A stretch of 64,000 nucleotides of DNA from Mucilaginibacter sp. PPCGB 2223 (GTDB taxonomy: Bacteria > Bacteroidota > Bacteroidia > Sphingobacteriales > Sphingobacteriaceae), in assembly GCF_001705515.1 (NCBI RefSeq), contig NZ_MDJS01000005.1:62001-126000 (forward strand), read 5' to 3'. A model generated the notes under the pieces. The model made no database searches. It was not told where the DNA came from and saw only the letters and a program-made list of their open reading frames with translations. The position numbers and the translations under genes are program-made. Shown piece by piece: positions 53,601-61,322 of the stretch. Positions within the stretch are counted from its first letter, which is position 1. Every line of letters starts with the position of its first letter.

Positions 53601-53889
53601 CGTAAAAAGTAAGCTTAATGAGCGTTAAGCCCTGGATGTTTTTGGTTTCGATACTTTTTACACCCGAAACATAGAGCAGCAAGTTAACATACTGCTTACC
53701 AAAATAAGCTTCCATCTGGTTCGGGGTATAACCGCCGAAAGGGTGCGACAGATAGATCACCGGCAAATTGAGATCGGGGAAGATATCGATCTTGATATTA
53801 CGCACGGCATTGATACCGAAGAAAAACAAGCCTGCCACAATAACCAATATGGTGATAGGCCGCCGTAATGCACTTTTAATTAAACCCAT
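50653..53889 (-). CDS. RND-family multidrug or cation efflux permease
   Basis: 1078 residues with the RND pattern: TM1 near residues 13-32, a large periplasmic loop, TM2-6 from about 335 to 485, a cytoplasmic linker (YHLDKHDAAEQKEASLHRAE), and the second half with TM8-12. Conserved stretches include GLSLAIGILVDESTVTIENI, with an Asp in TM4, and MGMIMSVGVSISNSVLLITNAEQ. It exports compounds with proton-motive force. The substrate is not evident; the metal-type Met clusters of CusA are not obvious. It stands between the tolC-like gene and the adaptor gene. Confidence 0.94.
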   Translation of the reverse strand: MGLIKSALRRPITILVIVAGLFFFGINAVRNIKIDIFPDLNLPVIYLSHPFGGYTPNQMEAYFGKQYVNLLLYVSGVKSIETKNIQGLTLIKLTFYEGTNMAQASAEVTAFSNRAQAIFPNGSNPPFILRFDASTLPVGQLVLSSPKRTNNELLDLANIYVRSGFTSIPGLVAPAPFGGNTRTILIKVDPQLLRAHNLTPDQVVAALRDNNQTSPAGNVRVGDYNYFTPSNTTIKKIKDFENIPLYKGGVQTLFLKDVATVEDGADVTTSYALVNGKRSVYLPITKSADASTWEVVQNLKKAIPRFQSLLPEDVKLSYEFDQSVYVINAVKSLVSEGAIGAILTGLMVLLFLGDRRAALIVILTIPTCIISGILFLSLFHQTINIMTLSGLSLAIGILVDESTVTIENIHQHMDMGKPKALAIWDACKEIAFPKLLILFCILAVFAPALTMKGIPGALFLPLAMAIGFSMITSYLLSQTFVPIMANWLMVDHNVDKDHPEKAYHLDKHDAAEQKEASLHRAEHEPESKKSKFEKLRERYLKGMDNAVGYRRTIVSLYVIVAIALAGLMLVTIGRDVLPKVNGGQFQVRLRAPDGTRLERTEMDMVKTLHVLEDLVGKKHIAVTSAFIGQHPGQFSTSPIYLFMAGPQEAVLQVNLTEDYRVNLDDLKEAFRKKMHQEMPDVKLSFEPIELTDKILSQGSPTPVEVQISGKNKKQNEAYADTVIKKLSKIPYLRDVQLGQSTKYPAIDIDIDRTRAAQLGVGVSDISRSLLASTSSSRYTEKNVWVDEKVGLSYNVQVEVPEYNMSSVNDIGEIPVLSNNPRPTLSDVATIRRDTTNGENDNLGALPYLSVTANLNKMDLGTANADVQKALKSIGKLPRGLNIETKGLTTTLVDTLDSLQGGLIVAIVVIFLMLAANFQSFKVSLVVLSTVPAVMLGSLLLLRLTGATLNLQSYMGMIMSVGVSISNSVLLITNAEQLRRHSGNALLAAKEAAAIRMRPIVMTSMAMIVGMIPMASGLGEGGDQASPLGRAVIGGLLMSTFATLFILPMVFAWVQGKASTKSVSLDPEDEESIHYIPAN

Positions 53890-53914
53890 GTTTTTATTTT
53901 AAGTAGAAGCAGAG

Positions 53915-54012
53915 GTTATGCAAGAGTCAAGAATCAAGACGCAAGAGCATTTCTTTTTCTTCATTGTTCACCCTCAGTATCTTGATTCTTGCATCTTAAT
54001 TCTTGATTCTTT
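53915..54012. repeat. Imperfect inverted repeat of 'CAAGAATCAAGA' words
   Basis: CAAGAGTCAAGAATCAAGAC (from about 53919) is answered by CTTGATTCTTGCATC and TTAATTCTTGATTC (to 54010). It fills the spacer between the tolC-like gene and the RND gene, so it does not block the operon completely but may attenuate it. Related words occur at 4556-4590. Confidence 0.65.
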
Positions 54013-54014
54013 TT

Positions 54015-55418
54015 TTAGAATTCGTTAATAAACAAACCAAAATCGCCTGTCGAGGCGGCTTTGTATAACAGCGCCTGCCAAACATTATTATAGGCAATAT
54101 CCCTGTCTGTTTCGGCGCGGTTAAGTGTATATAAGGCCGTCGTCAGATCGACGATAGTTGTCAGCCCGTTTTTATACAAAACCGATTTTTGCAGGTAGGC
54201 GTCGGATGCGGCTTTTACACCGACAGGCGCTTCCTGGTAATTTTTGATGGCGTTCTGTATCCGTGTATCCGACAGGGCAACCTGGTTGCGCAGGTTTTGA
54301 TTCACCAGGTCGTATTCGTTTTTCAATCCCATCGAATTATACTTCTGCGCTTCAACCTGCTGGTGCACGCGGAAAAGACTGGCGATGTTCCAGGTTACGC
54401 CCACGCCAACCAGGTAATTGGCACGGGTCGGGTCGGCGCCGGTAAAATAGTTTTGCGTATAACCGTTCAGGTTAGCTGCGCCGTAACTGCTGTCGAAACC
54501 ACTTCCCCTGCCTTGAAAAATGCTGAAAAGCGAAAACGTTGGATACGCAAATGTTTTAAAGTATTTCGCCAATTCGTCGCTGTAAGTAATGCGGCCCTGG
54601 TAAAATTTGAGGATCGGGTTATCTTCAATCTTAACATCGGGCACGGCGTTGATCACTTTGGGGATGCTGGATACAAACAAAGTATCTAATACAAAATCGC
54701 CGGCGTCAACACCCATAAACTGTGCAAGCTGGTTGGCCTGGCCCTGCTCATAATCGAGCGCGTTGGTCAAAGCAATTTTCGCGCTCGATACATCGGCATT
54801 AGCCAATGAAGAATCGACACCGGCATTTAAACCGTTTTTGGCACGAACAACCACCACTTTGGTGATCTGCATGGCCCTGTCGAGGTTCTTTTGCTGTTCG
54901 GCGCGGATCTGTTGCGCGGCTAACAAATTAAGATAAGCTGTTGCTACACGTACTTCGTGCTGAAACTGCTCCTGGGCAAGGTCGGCCTGATTTTGGTTGA
55001 GGATGGTTTGCGCCACCTTTATCTTTTCGCGCGCTTTACCAAAAGAGAAGAAATCCCAGTTAATATTGGCCAGGTACAATGAGCCGAAAGCGGTATTCCA
55101 GTTTTGATTGGCCAATGCCGGGCCGGATGAAGCGACAGCACCGCCACGGTAGCCCGATAGCGGACCAAACTGGCTGTTCACGGTACCATAATCCTGCTGT
55201 GCCGAAAAATTGAAATCGGGCAGCGCTTCGCGCTGGTTTTCTTTGACATTGGATTTGGCCGCGCTGATATAATTGGCCTTGGCCTTGATGGTTCCGTAAT
55301 TATTGAGCGCGGTTTGTACAGCCTCCTTTAAAGTTAATACCTTTTGCTGACTGCTGGCCGTTTGCGCAAACGCCATTAACACGATGAGACAAATACAGGG
55401 ATTGCGGTACTTAAACAT
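54015..55418 (-). CDS. TolC-family outer-membrane efflux channel
   Basis: 467 residues from ATG 55418; the frame's TTG at 55430 is disregarded because a good signal peptide starts MFKYRNPCICLIVLMAFAQT. Long helical repeats (LTLKEAVQTALNNYGTIKAK; GVDSSLANADVSSAKIALTNAL; TTIVDLTTALYTLNRAETD) fit the outer-membrane efflux family. It provides the exit duct for the RND pump. First gene of the operon, divergent from the LysR regulator. Confidence 0.93.
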   Translation of the reverse strand: MFKYRNPCICLIVLMAFAQTASSQQKVLTLKEAVQTALNNYGTIKAKANYISAAKSNVKENQREALPDFNFSAQQDYGTVNSQFGPLSGYRGGAVASSGPALANQNWNTAFGSLYLANINWDFFSFGKAREKIKVAQTILNQNQADLAQEQFQHEVRVATAYLNLLAAQQIRAEQQKNLDRAMQITKVVVVRAKNGLNAGVDSSLANADVSSAKIALTNALDYEQGQANQLAQFMGVDAGDFVLDTLFVSSIPKVINAVPDVKIEDNPILKFYQGRITYSDELAKYFKTFAYPTFSLFSIFQGRGSGFDSSYGAANLNGYTQNYFTGADPTRANYLVGVGVTWNIASLFRVHQQVEAQKYNSMGLKNEYDLVNQNLRNQVALSDTRIQNAIKNYQEAPVGVKAASDAYLQKSVLYKNGLTTIVDLTTALYTLNRAETDRDIAYNNVWQALLYKAASTGDFGLFINEF

Positions 55419-55450
55419 GTGAAAAAACAAATTATTACAAAGTAGACGAA

Positions 55451-55495
55451 CAAAAGTACATTCCGCTATACTATGAGAAAAATGAATTAAATTTG
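55451..55495. promoter_or_regulatory. Overlapping divergent promoters of the efflux operon and lysR
   Basis: Minus strand TACTTTTG (55458-55451) faces the tolC-like gene; plus strand TAAATTTG (55488-55495) faces lysR. Both match the TAnnTTTG -7 element; -33 elements are poor, consistent with activator-dependent control by the LysR protein. Confidence 0.45.
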
Positions 55496-55520
55496 TGATA
55501 AGTATTAATAAAATTCATAC

Positions 55521-56408
55521 ATGAATATTGCGTTGCATCATTTCAAACTGGTTGATACCATTTCGAAAGAGGGGACATTAACAAAATCGGCCCTGGCGCT
55601 GCATTTAACGCAATCTGCACTGAGCCATCAGCTGCGTGAGCTTGAACGCGAAATGGATACCGAAATCTTTCGGCGAACGGGCAAAAGGATGCAATTAACC
55701 GAGAATGGCACAAGATTTTTACAAAGCGCTGAAAAAATATTGGCCGAAATACGGGCCCTGCAGGAAGATATCAGTAATTCGAAGAATGGGAAAACCGGAA
55801 AATTGAGCTTTTGTACCCAAAGTTATACGGCTTATCACTGGCTGCCCGACATTATTAAAAGCTACCGGGGGCTTTCGCCCGATATTAATCTGCACATTGT
55901 TTCGGAAGCATCGAAGCGCCCCCTGGAATATCTGCTGCGCGGGGAGCTTGATGTGGCCATTGTGCGGACGCAAATGGCCAATACTAAAATACATTATGAG
56001 CCGGTATTTGAAGATCAGCTCATGGTGGTGATGAGTAAAAATCACCATTTAGCTTGTAAAAAAGTATTCGAGATTGCAGATTTTCACGATGCCGAAGTGA
56101 TTATGCCGGCGTACGACGCATCGTACCAGGATACGCCCCTGATCGAGCACATGATACAACAGCAGCATATCAGGATCAGTAATCTGCAACGAATACATTA
56201 TACCGATGCCGCCATCGAAATGATAGATGCCGACCTGGGTATTGGCGTTATAGCCGACTGGCTGCTCAAACCATACCTGGAAAGTAAGAATATCGTAGCC
56301 ATACCTTTCTCTTCGGCTATTGCGCCCCGTACGTGGTATGCCGCCACCATTACGCAAAGCTGCGCAATACGCAATTTTGTGCAGTGTTTGAAAGTGTATT
56401 TTGGGTAG
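55521..56408 (+). CDS. LysR-family transcriptional regulator, probably of the efflux operon
   Basis: 295 residues. N-terminal winged HTH (TKSALALHLTQSALSHQLRELE, residues 21-42) is of the MetR-like LysR type; a substrate-binding domain follows from about residue 90 (GKLSFCTQSYTAYHWLP, ELDVAIVRTQ, DLGIGVIADWLL). Divergent position 102 bp from the tolC-like gene indicates it controls the efflux operon. The effector is unknown. Confidence 0.9.
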   Translation: MNIALHHFKLVDTISKEGTLTKSALALHLTQSALSHQLRELEREMDTEIFRRTGKRMQLTENGTRFLQSAEKILAEIRALQEDISNSKNGKTGKLSFCTQSYTAYHWLPDIIKSYRGLSPDINLHIVSEASKRPLEYLLRGELDVAIVRTQMANTKIHYEPVFEDQLMVVMSKNHHLACKKVFEIADFHDAEVIMPAYDASYQDTPLIEHMIQQQHIRISNLQRIHYTDAAIEMIDADLGIGVIADWLLKPYLESKNIVAIPFSSAIAPRTWYAATITQSCAIRNFVQCLKVYFG

Positions 56409-56529
56409 GTGATTTAAGGAAGGAAACTGCGATAAAAATATGCCAATATCAAAATGTTAAAAAATTAAACTCCTACAATAAATCGTGGTCAAAGCAGTTT
56501 AAATAGATGTTTTTAAATTGTTTACCGCC

Positions 56530-57312
56530 ATGAAATCCATCATCAAAAACCTGACCACGCTCGGCATCGGGGCGTTTTCACTACTTATTGTTACTGCAGC
56601 CAGCGCACAGCGCGTACGCGTTGGTATAGGCTTTGGCTTTGGTTATCCGCATTATTATTATAACCCTTACGGCCGTTATTATGGTTACGCTTATCCGCGT
56701 ATCGGCCTGTCTTTCGGTTACCTGCCTTATGGTTATATACCGTTTTATTTTGGTACCGACTTATATTACCTGAATAACGGCGTTTATTACCGCCAGTATG
56801 ATGATCATTACTATCATGTGGTTGCCCCGCCGATCGGTGCCGAAGTGCCCAAACTGCCAGGCCACGCCCGTTCGCTGATGATCGATAACCAACAGTATTT
56901 CGAACTGAACGGGGTTTACTACAAACCGAATATTAAAGCCGATGGCACTACCGATTATATCATCACCGGTAAGGATGGTGTGCTTAACACCAGGGTGGTC
57001 CCTGTTCCGCCTGCGCCGCAAGGTAATGTAACACCACCGCCGCCGCCTGCACCACCGGCTAATGACCAGCTTGCCCCACCGGCAGATCAAAATGCGCCAG
57101 CTGCGAATGATCAGCTTCCGCCACCACCAAGCGATGAGCCCGCACCAAAAGTTGGCGATATTGTCAGCGCTTTACCCAATGGTTGTAAAGCCGTTACCGT
57201 GGCCGGTAAAAAATACTTTGTATCAGCATCCGATGTGTATTACGAGGAGTTTAACAACAAAGGCAAAGTAAACTATAAAGTTGCCGGCGTGCCCGAAACA
57301 CAAAACCAATAA
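56530..57312 (+). CDS. Secreted Tyr- and Pro-rich protein (DUF6515-like)
   Basis: 260 residues from ATG 56530 (a TTG at 56518 would add four residues). Signal peptide ends at ASAQ. The next part is very rich in Tyr, Gly and Pro (YPHYYYNPYGRYYGYAYP), followed by two copies of a small domain: one at about 85-145 (IDNQQYFELNGVYYKPN) and one at 205-258 (VAGKKYFVSASDVYYEEF), joined by a Pro-rich linker of PPPP and NDQL..PP repeats. It is probably a periplasmic or surface protein; the family name is from memory and uncertain, and the function is unknown. Confidence 0.75.
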   Translation: MKSIIKNLTTLGIGAFSLLIVTAASAQRVRVGIGFGFGYPHYYYNPYGRYYGYAYPRIGLSFGYLPYGYIPFYFGTDLYYLNNGVYYRQYDDHYYHVVAPPIGAEVPKLPGHARSLMIDNQQYFELNGVYYKPNIKADGTTDYIITGKDGVLNTRVVPVPPAPQGNVTPPPPPAPPANDQLAPPADQNAPAANDQLPPPPSDEPAPKVGDIVSALPNGCKAVTVAGKKYFVSASDVYYEEFNNKGKVNYKVAGVPETQNQ

Positions 57313-57334
57313 ACTAAATAAATATAATTGTTAG

Positions 57335-57361
57335 AGCCCGGGCGATTGTCCCGGGCTTTTT
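57335..57361 (+). terminator. Rho-independent terminator
   Basis: AGCCCGGG pairs with CCCGGGCT across a 7-nt loop, followed by TTTTT. It ends the transcript of the Tyr/Pro-rich protein. Confidence 0.85.
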
Positions 57362-57776
57362 CATTATGACCGCCTGCTTATAAGCCGAATTACCCGTTGC
57401 GTTGTACAAACTTTTAGCTGTACAAGCTGTATATTACAGACTGAAACTTTATTGTTTGAACTGATCAATAAAACAAAGGGCTATCGTTATTAAACGCAGC
57501 CCCGCTTGTTTTCAAAAAAAATCTTAAAACCAAGGTAAATTTAAATAATTTCTATCAAAAAGATATAGAAAATAGTAATTTTTAAATTTTTTAATGAAAT
57601 TCCTATAGAAATGACATTATTTTTTTATAAAATTGAAAATAAAGTGATTTTGTATTGATTAAATTCAATTTTTTATAGCTAAATTTTGAACTTTTAACCG
57701 GTTAACTTAATTAATTACACTCAATAATCATCTTTTGATCAATATTTAACCAGATCATATTGGAAGGGGAACAAAA
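57362..57776. other. Very AT-rich 415-bp leader upstream of the ATP-grasp operon
   Basis: No gene. The region 57500-57720 is strikingly AT-rich. It contains TTCTAT...ATAGAA (57550-57570), a second CTATAG at 57603, and the perfect 12-bp palindrome TTAACCGGTTAA (57694-57705). GGAAGGGGAAC just before the ATG is a purine-rich, Shine-Dalgarno-like site, unusual in this window. A promoter and operator are likely, but no exact TAnnTTTG is seen. Confidence 0.5.
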
Positions 57777-59225
57777 ATGACCGAGCACGCTTACTTTAAC
57801 CAGTATCAACCCACACCCAATACCTGGGACGAAATGTTTGGCCCGGATGCCAAGATCCGCAAGCATTATCAAAAAGTGATCAATTATCTCACCAAAGAAT
57901 CCATCGACGACCTGAACAAAAAGGAAGACCTGGCCAAGCGTTTGTTTATGAGCCAGGGTATCACCTTTACCGTTTACAACAGCGGCGAAGGCATCGAGAA
58001 GATCTTCCCTTTCGATATCATACCGCGCATCATCACCGGCGACGAATGGGCCTTTGTTGAAGAAGGCATCAAACAACGCCTGCATGTGCTCAATTTATTT
58101 TTGAAGGACGTTTACAGCAACCAGTTCATCATTAAGGATGGCATCGTGCCGATAGATATCATTTACTCGTGCCCGCATTTTTTGCGCGAGATGTATAATG
58201 TGCAGGTGCCTTATGATATTTATGTGCACATTGCCGGTATCGATCTCATCCGCGATGCCGATGGCACTTTTTACGTGCTCGAAGACAACCTGCGCACACC
58301 ATCGGGCGTGAGCTATATGCTCGAGAACCGCGAGATCACCAAGCGTTTGTTCCCCGATCTGCTACCGCAATGCAAAGTGCGCAGCGTTACCGAGTATCCC
58401 AATATCCTGTACAAAAACCTGCTTTCGCTGTCACCGAGGCAGATATCCAACCCAACGATCGTGCTGCTTAGCCCGGGTATATACAATTCGGCTTATTTTG
58501 AGCATACCACGCTTGCGCGTTTGATGGGCGTTGAGCTGGTTGAAGGGCGCGACCTGGTGGTATCGAACAACAAGGTGTTCATGAAAACCACCACCGGTTT
58601 GCAGCAGGTTGATGTGATCTACCGCCGGGTTGATGACGAGTACCTCGACCCGCTGGTGTTTAATCAAACCAGCATCCTGGGCGTTCCCGGTATTATGGAT
58701 GCCTACCGCAAAGGCAACGTCGCCATCGTAAACGCCATCGGCAACGGCGTGGCCGATGATAAAGCCATTTACTCGTACGTACCCGATATGATCCGCTATT
58801 ACCTGAACGAGGAGCCCATACTCAAAAACGTGCCAACCTATCAGCTGGGCAACCCCGACGAAAAGGAATACGTGTTTGCCAACATCAACAAAATGGTGGT
58901 AAAACGCACCAACGGCAGCGGCGGTTACGGCATGCTGATGGGCCATGCAGCCAGTGAAGCTGAAACTGAGGATTACAAGAACGAGATATTGAAAAACCCG
59001 CGCGATTTTATTGCCCAGCCAACCATCAGCCTGTCATCAGCTCCATGCTATATGCAGGGGCAGCTCACACCTCGCCGGATTGATTTGCGGCCTTACGCCT
59101 TATGCGGCCCCGACGGTATCGAGATCGTACCGGGCGGTTTGACACGGGTTGCTTTACGCGAAGGATCGCTGGTGGTAAACAGCTCGCAGGGCGGGGGCAG
59201 TAAAGATACCTGGGTATTACTATAA
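57777..59225 (+). CDS. Circularly permuted ATP-grasp family protein
   Basis: 482 residues, cytoplasmic. The N-terminal half has YNSGEGIEKIFPFDIIPRII and the block GIDLIRDADGTFYVLEDNLRTPSGVSY, which is the ATP-grasp metal-binding segment in permuted order; the C-terminal half has VVKRTNGSGGYGMLMG (ATP-binding loop) and RPYALCGPDGIEIVPGGLTRVA. Members are predicted amide- or peptide-bond ligases. It is the first gene of a three-gene operon (30-nt and 48-nt spacers) with an alpha-E protein and a transglutaminase-like protein. The substrate is unknown. Confidence 0.92.
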   Translation: MTEHAYFNQYQPTPNTWDEMFGPDAKIRKHYQKVINYLTKESIDDLNKKEDLAKRLFMSQGITFTVYNSGEGIEKIFPFDIIPRIITGDEWAFVEEGIKQRLHVLNLFLKDVYSNQFIIKDGIVPIDIIYSCPHFLREMYNVQVPYDIYVHIAGIDLIRDADGTFYVLEDNLRTPSGVSYMLENREITKRLFPDLLPQCKVRSVTEYPNILYKNLLSLSPRQISNPTIVLLSPGIYNSAYFEHTTLARLMGVELVEGRDLVVSNNKVFMKTTTGLQQVDVIYRRVDDEYLDPLVFNQTSILGVPGIMDAYRKGNVAIVNAIGNGVADDKAIYSYVPDMIRYYLNEEPILKNVPTYQLGNPDEKEYVFANINKMVVKRTNGSGGYGMLMGHAASEAETEDYKNEILKNPRDFIAQPTISLSSAPCYMQGQLTPRRIDLRPYALCGPDGIEIVPGGLTRVALREGSLVVNSSQGGGSKDTWVLL

Positions 59226-59255
59226 TGATTACTTTTATACACACCACTTTTATAC

Positions 59256-60191
59256 ATGTTAAGCAGGGTTGCATCAAGTTTATATTGGATGAGCAGGTAC
59301 ATTGAGCGCAGCGATGGTATTTTGCGCATGCTCAAAATCAATTACGCCTCATCGCAGGATACCGTTCAGGAGTTTACCTGGGAACCGGTTATCCGGATAT
59401 TTACAGGCCTGCAGGCCGAAGAAAAAGAAGCCCTTGGCAACGACAGCCGCGCGGTATTGAAATACATGGTGCTCGATAAGGAAAACCCCAATTCGGTTTT
59501 GAATATCATAACCCAGGCGCGCGAAAACGCGCGCAGCGTTCAGGAGCATATCACCAAGGACCTTTGGCAATGCCTCAACGAGTATTACCATGTGGTCCGC
59601 GATCCTAACCTTAATTTCTGGATAGAAAAGGACGACCCGATAACGGCCCTCGATATCCTGATTAAGCAAGGGATGTTATACTATGGCACAGTTGAGATTA
59701 CGATGGAACGCGGGGAAGGCCGCGCCTTTATGAACATTGGCCATTACCTGGAGCGGGGCATCCAGTCGGTCGACCTGCTCGACACCAAATTCGGGTCGCT
59801 TGATGATAACCCCGACCTGCTGACCGATACTACCTACTGGAAACACCTGCTGCTTTCGCTCGGCGGCTACGAAATCTATCTCAAAACCTACCGTAAGGGT
59901 TTTGAAGCCGAAAACGTGGTGGAGCAGGTGGTGCTGAATAACGAGTTCCCGCGCTCGGTGCTGTACTCCGTCAATCACATCCAGGTGTATTTTGAGCGGA
60001 TTAAAAGCGAAAACAACATCGATAATTTCCGTGAGCTATCGTTTTTGATCGGCCGTTTGCAAAGCAGCATCAAATACAGCTCTGTAAAAACCATTAAGCA
60101 GGATGGCCTGCATGAGTATTTAACCCGCATCCGTGGCGAGCTTTTCAATATCGGCAACGTGCTCAACCAGCACTACTTTGCTTATTCGTAA
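59256..60191 (+). CDS. Alpha-E domain protein
   Basis: 311 residues, all-helical, with the family N-terminus MLSRVASSLYWMSRYIERSD followed by ENARSVQEHITKDLWQCLNEYYH and FMNIGHYLERGIQSVDLLDT. No catalytic motif is known for the family; the name refers to its conserved Glu-rich helices. It is always found beside permuted ATP-grasp and transglutaminase-like genes in comparative work, and that context is reproduced here. Role unknown, possibly a carrier or partner protein. Confidence 0.9.
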   Translation: MLSRVASSLYWMSRYIERSDGILRMLKINYASSQDTVQEFTWEPVIRIFTGLQAEEKEALGNDSRAVLKYMVLDKENPNSVLNIITQARENARSVQEHITKDLWQCLNEYYHVVRDPNLNFWIEKDDPITALDILIKQGMLYYGTVEITMERGEGRAFMNIGHYLERGIQSVDLLDTKFGSLDDNPDLLTDTTYWKHLLLSLGGYEIYLKTYRKGFEAENVVEQVVLNNEFPRSVLYSVNHIQVYFERIKSENNIDNFRELSFLIGRLQSSIKYSSVKTIKQDGLHEYLTRIRGELFNIGNVLNQHYFAYS

Positions 60192-60239
60192 TTTCAAACG
60201 CTTTTATCGCAGTATTTTATAATTTTACCGCACAAGCTG

Positions 60240-61214
60240 ATGCCAGAGTTCAAGATACAACATACTACCCGATATATTTATGATGGCCCTGTTCGCGACA
60301 GTGCTAACCAGATTATTCTTTACCCGATCCAGGATGATTTCCAGGAAGTGATCAGTCACGAGATCAAGATCAGCGGCGACCCTCATATTGACACCCATAT
60401 TGATTACTACGGTAACGAAGTGGGGGTGTTTACCTATCTCGATCCGCATTACCGCCTCGAGATCACCTCAAAAATGCTGGTACACACCAAACACCGCATG
60501 TTCCCGAACGATGATATGTTTCCCGAACAGCAGTGGAATGATCTGGAACGGCTACGCTACCAGGTATCGTTCATCGATTTTTTGCGCCAGGAGCCCTTTG
60601 AGGGCCTTGCCGAAATGAAAGAACTTTTAGATGCGCAAAAGCAGCGTAACGAAACACCGTATCAAACTGCCGTGCGCTATTGCAAGTACGTATACGATAA
60701 CTTCGAATACATCAAAGGCGTAACCACGGTCGAGACTACGCTCGATGAAATATGGAAGCTTAAAGCGGGTGTTTGCCAGGATTTTGCGCACATCCTCACC
60801 GAAATGTTGCGTGTGGTGAACATCCCCGCACGTTACGTAAGCGGGTACATCTGCACCTTTAAAGGTGCCATGCGCGGCGAAGGCGCTACCCACGCCTGGG
60901 CCGAGGCTTATATTCCCAATTATGGCTGGCTGGGCATCGACCCGACCAATAACATCATCGCTAACGAAAACCATGTGCGCCTGGCTGTCGGCCGTAATTT
61001 TACCGATTGCTCGCCTGTAAAAGGCGTTTACAAAGGTTCGGCAAGCCATGTGCTCGAAGTAGCGGTATCGGTAGGCAGCCATGAGGATGAGCATATTCAC
61101 GAAGTGCACGAGCACGAGGTACATCCGGCACCGCCAATCAAACCGGCCAGTAAAATTGTTAAGAACAGTTACCGCGAATACCTGGAGATGATCCAGCAGC
61201 AACAACAGCAGTAA
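60240..61214 (+). CDS. Transglutaminase-like cysteine protease/amidase family protein
   Basis: 324 residues. A bacterial transglutaminase N-terminal domain (about 1-85, TTRYIYDGPVRDSANQIILYP) precedes the core with the Cys-His-Asp triad: GVCQDFAH (Cys179), THAWAEAY (His218) and GIDPTNN (Asp234). No signal peptide, so it should be cytoplasmic like its partners. The C-terminal tail has an unusual His/Glu run (EDEHIHEVHEHEVHP) and ends in seven Gln of eight residues. With the ATP-grasp ligase it could make and break an amide-linked product. Confidence 0.92.
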   Translation: MPEFKIQHTTRYIYDGPVRDSANQIILYPIQDDFQEVISHEIKISGDPHIDTHIDYYGNEVGVFTYLDPHYRLEITSKMLVHTKHRMFPNDDMFPEQQWNDLERLRYQVSFIDFLRQEPFEGLAEMKELLDAQKQRNETPYQTAVRYCKYVYDNFEYIKGVTTVETTLDEIWKLKAGVCQDFAHILTEMLRVVNIPARYVSGYICTFKGAMRGEGATHAWAEAYIPNYGWLGIDPTNNIIANENHVRLAVGRNFTDCSPVKGVYKGSASHVLEVAVSVGSHEDEHIHEVHEHEVHPAPPIKPASKIVKNSYREYLEMIQQQQQQ

Positions 61215-61217
61215 TAT

Positions 61218-61322
61218 AGTCTTGAGTCGAAAGTCTTTAGTCCAGAGTCTTTTTTACTCACGGTGCCGGCTATTTTTGCACTTTTCTGACTCAAGACTAC
61301 GGACTCCTGACTCTGGACTATC
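61218..61322. repeat. Inverted repeat of 'AGTCTTGAGTC' words between convergent genes
   Basis: AGTCTTGAGTCGAAAGTC, TTTAGTCCAGAGTC on the left are answered by GACTCAAGACTACGGACTCC and TGACTCTGGACTA on the right. The stop TAG of the helicase is the last word of the right arm. It probably acts as a bidirectional terminator. Confidence 0.65.
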
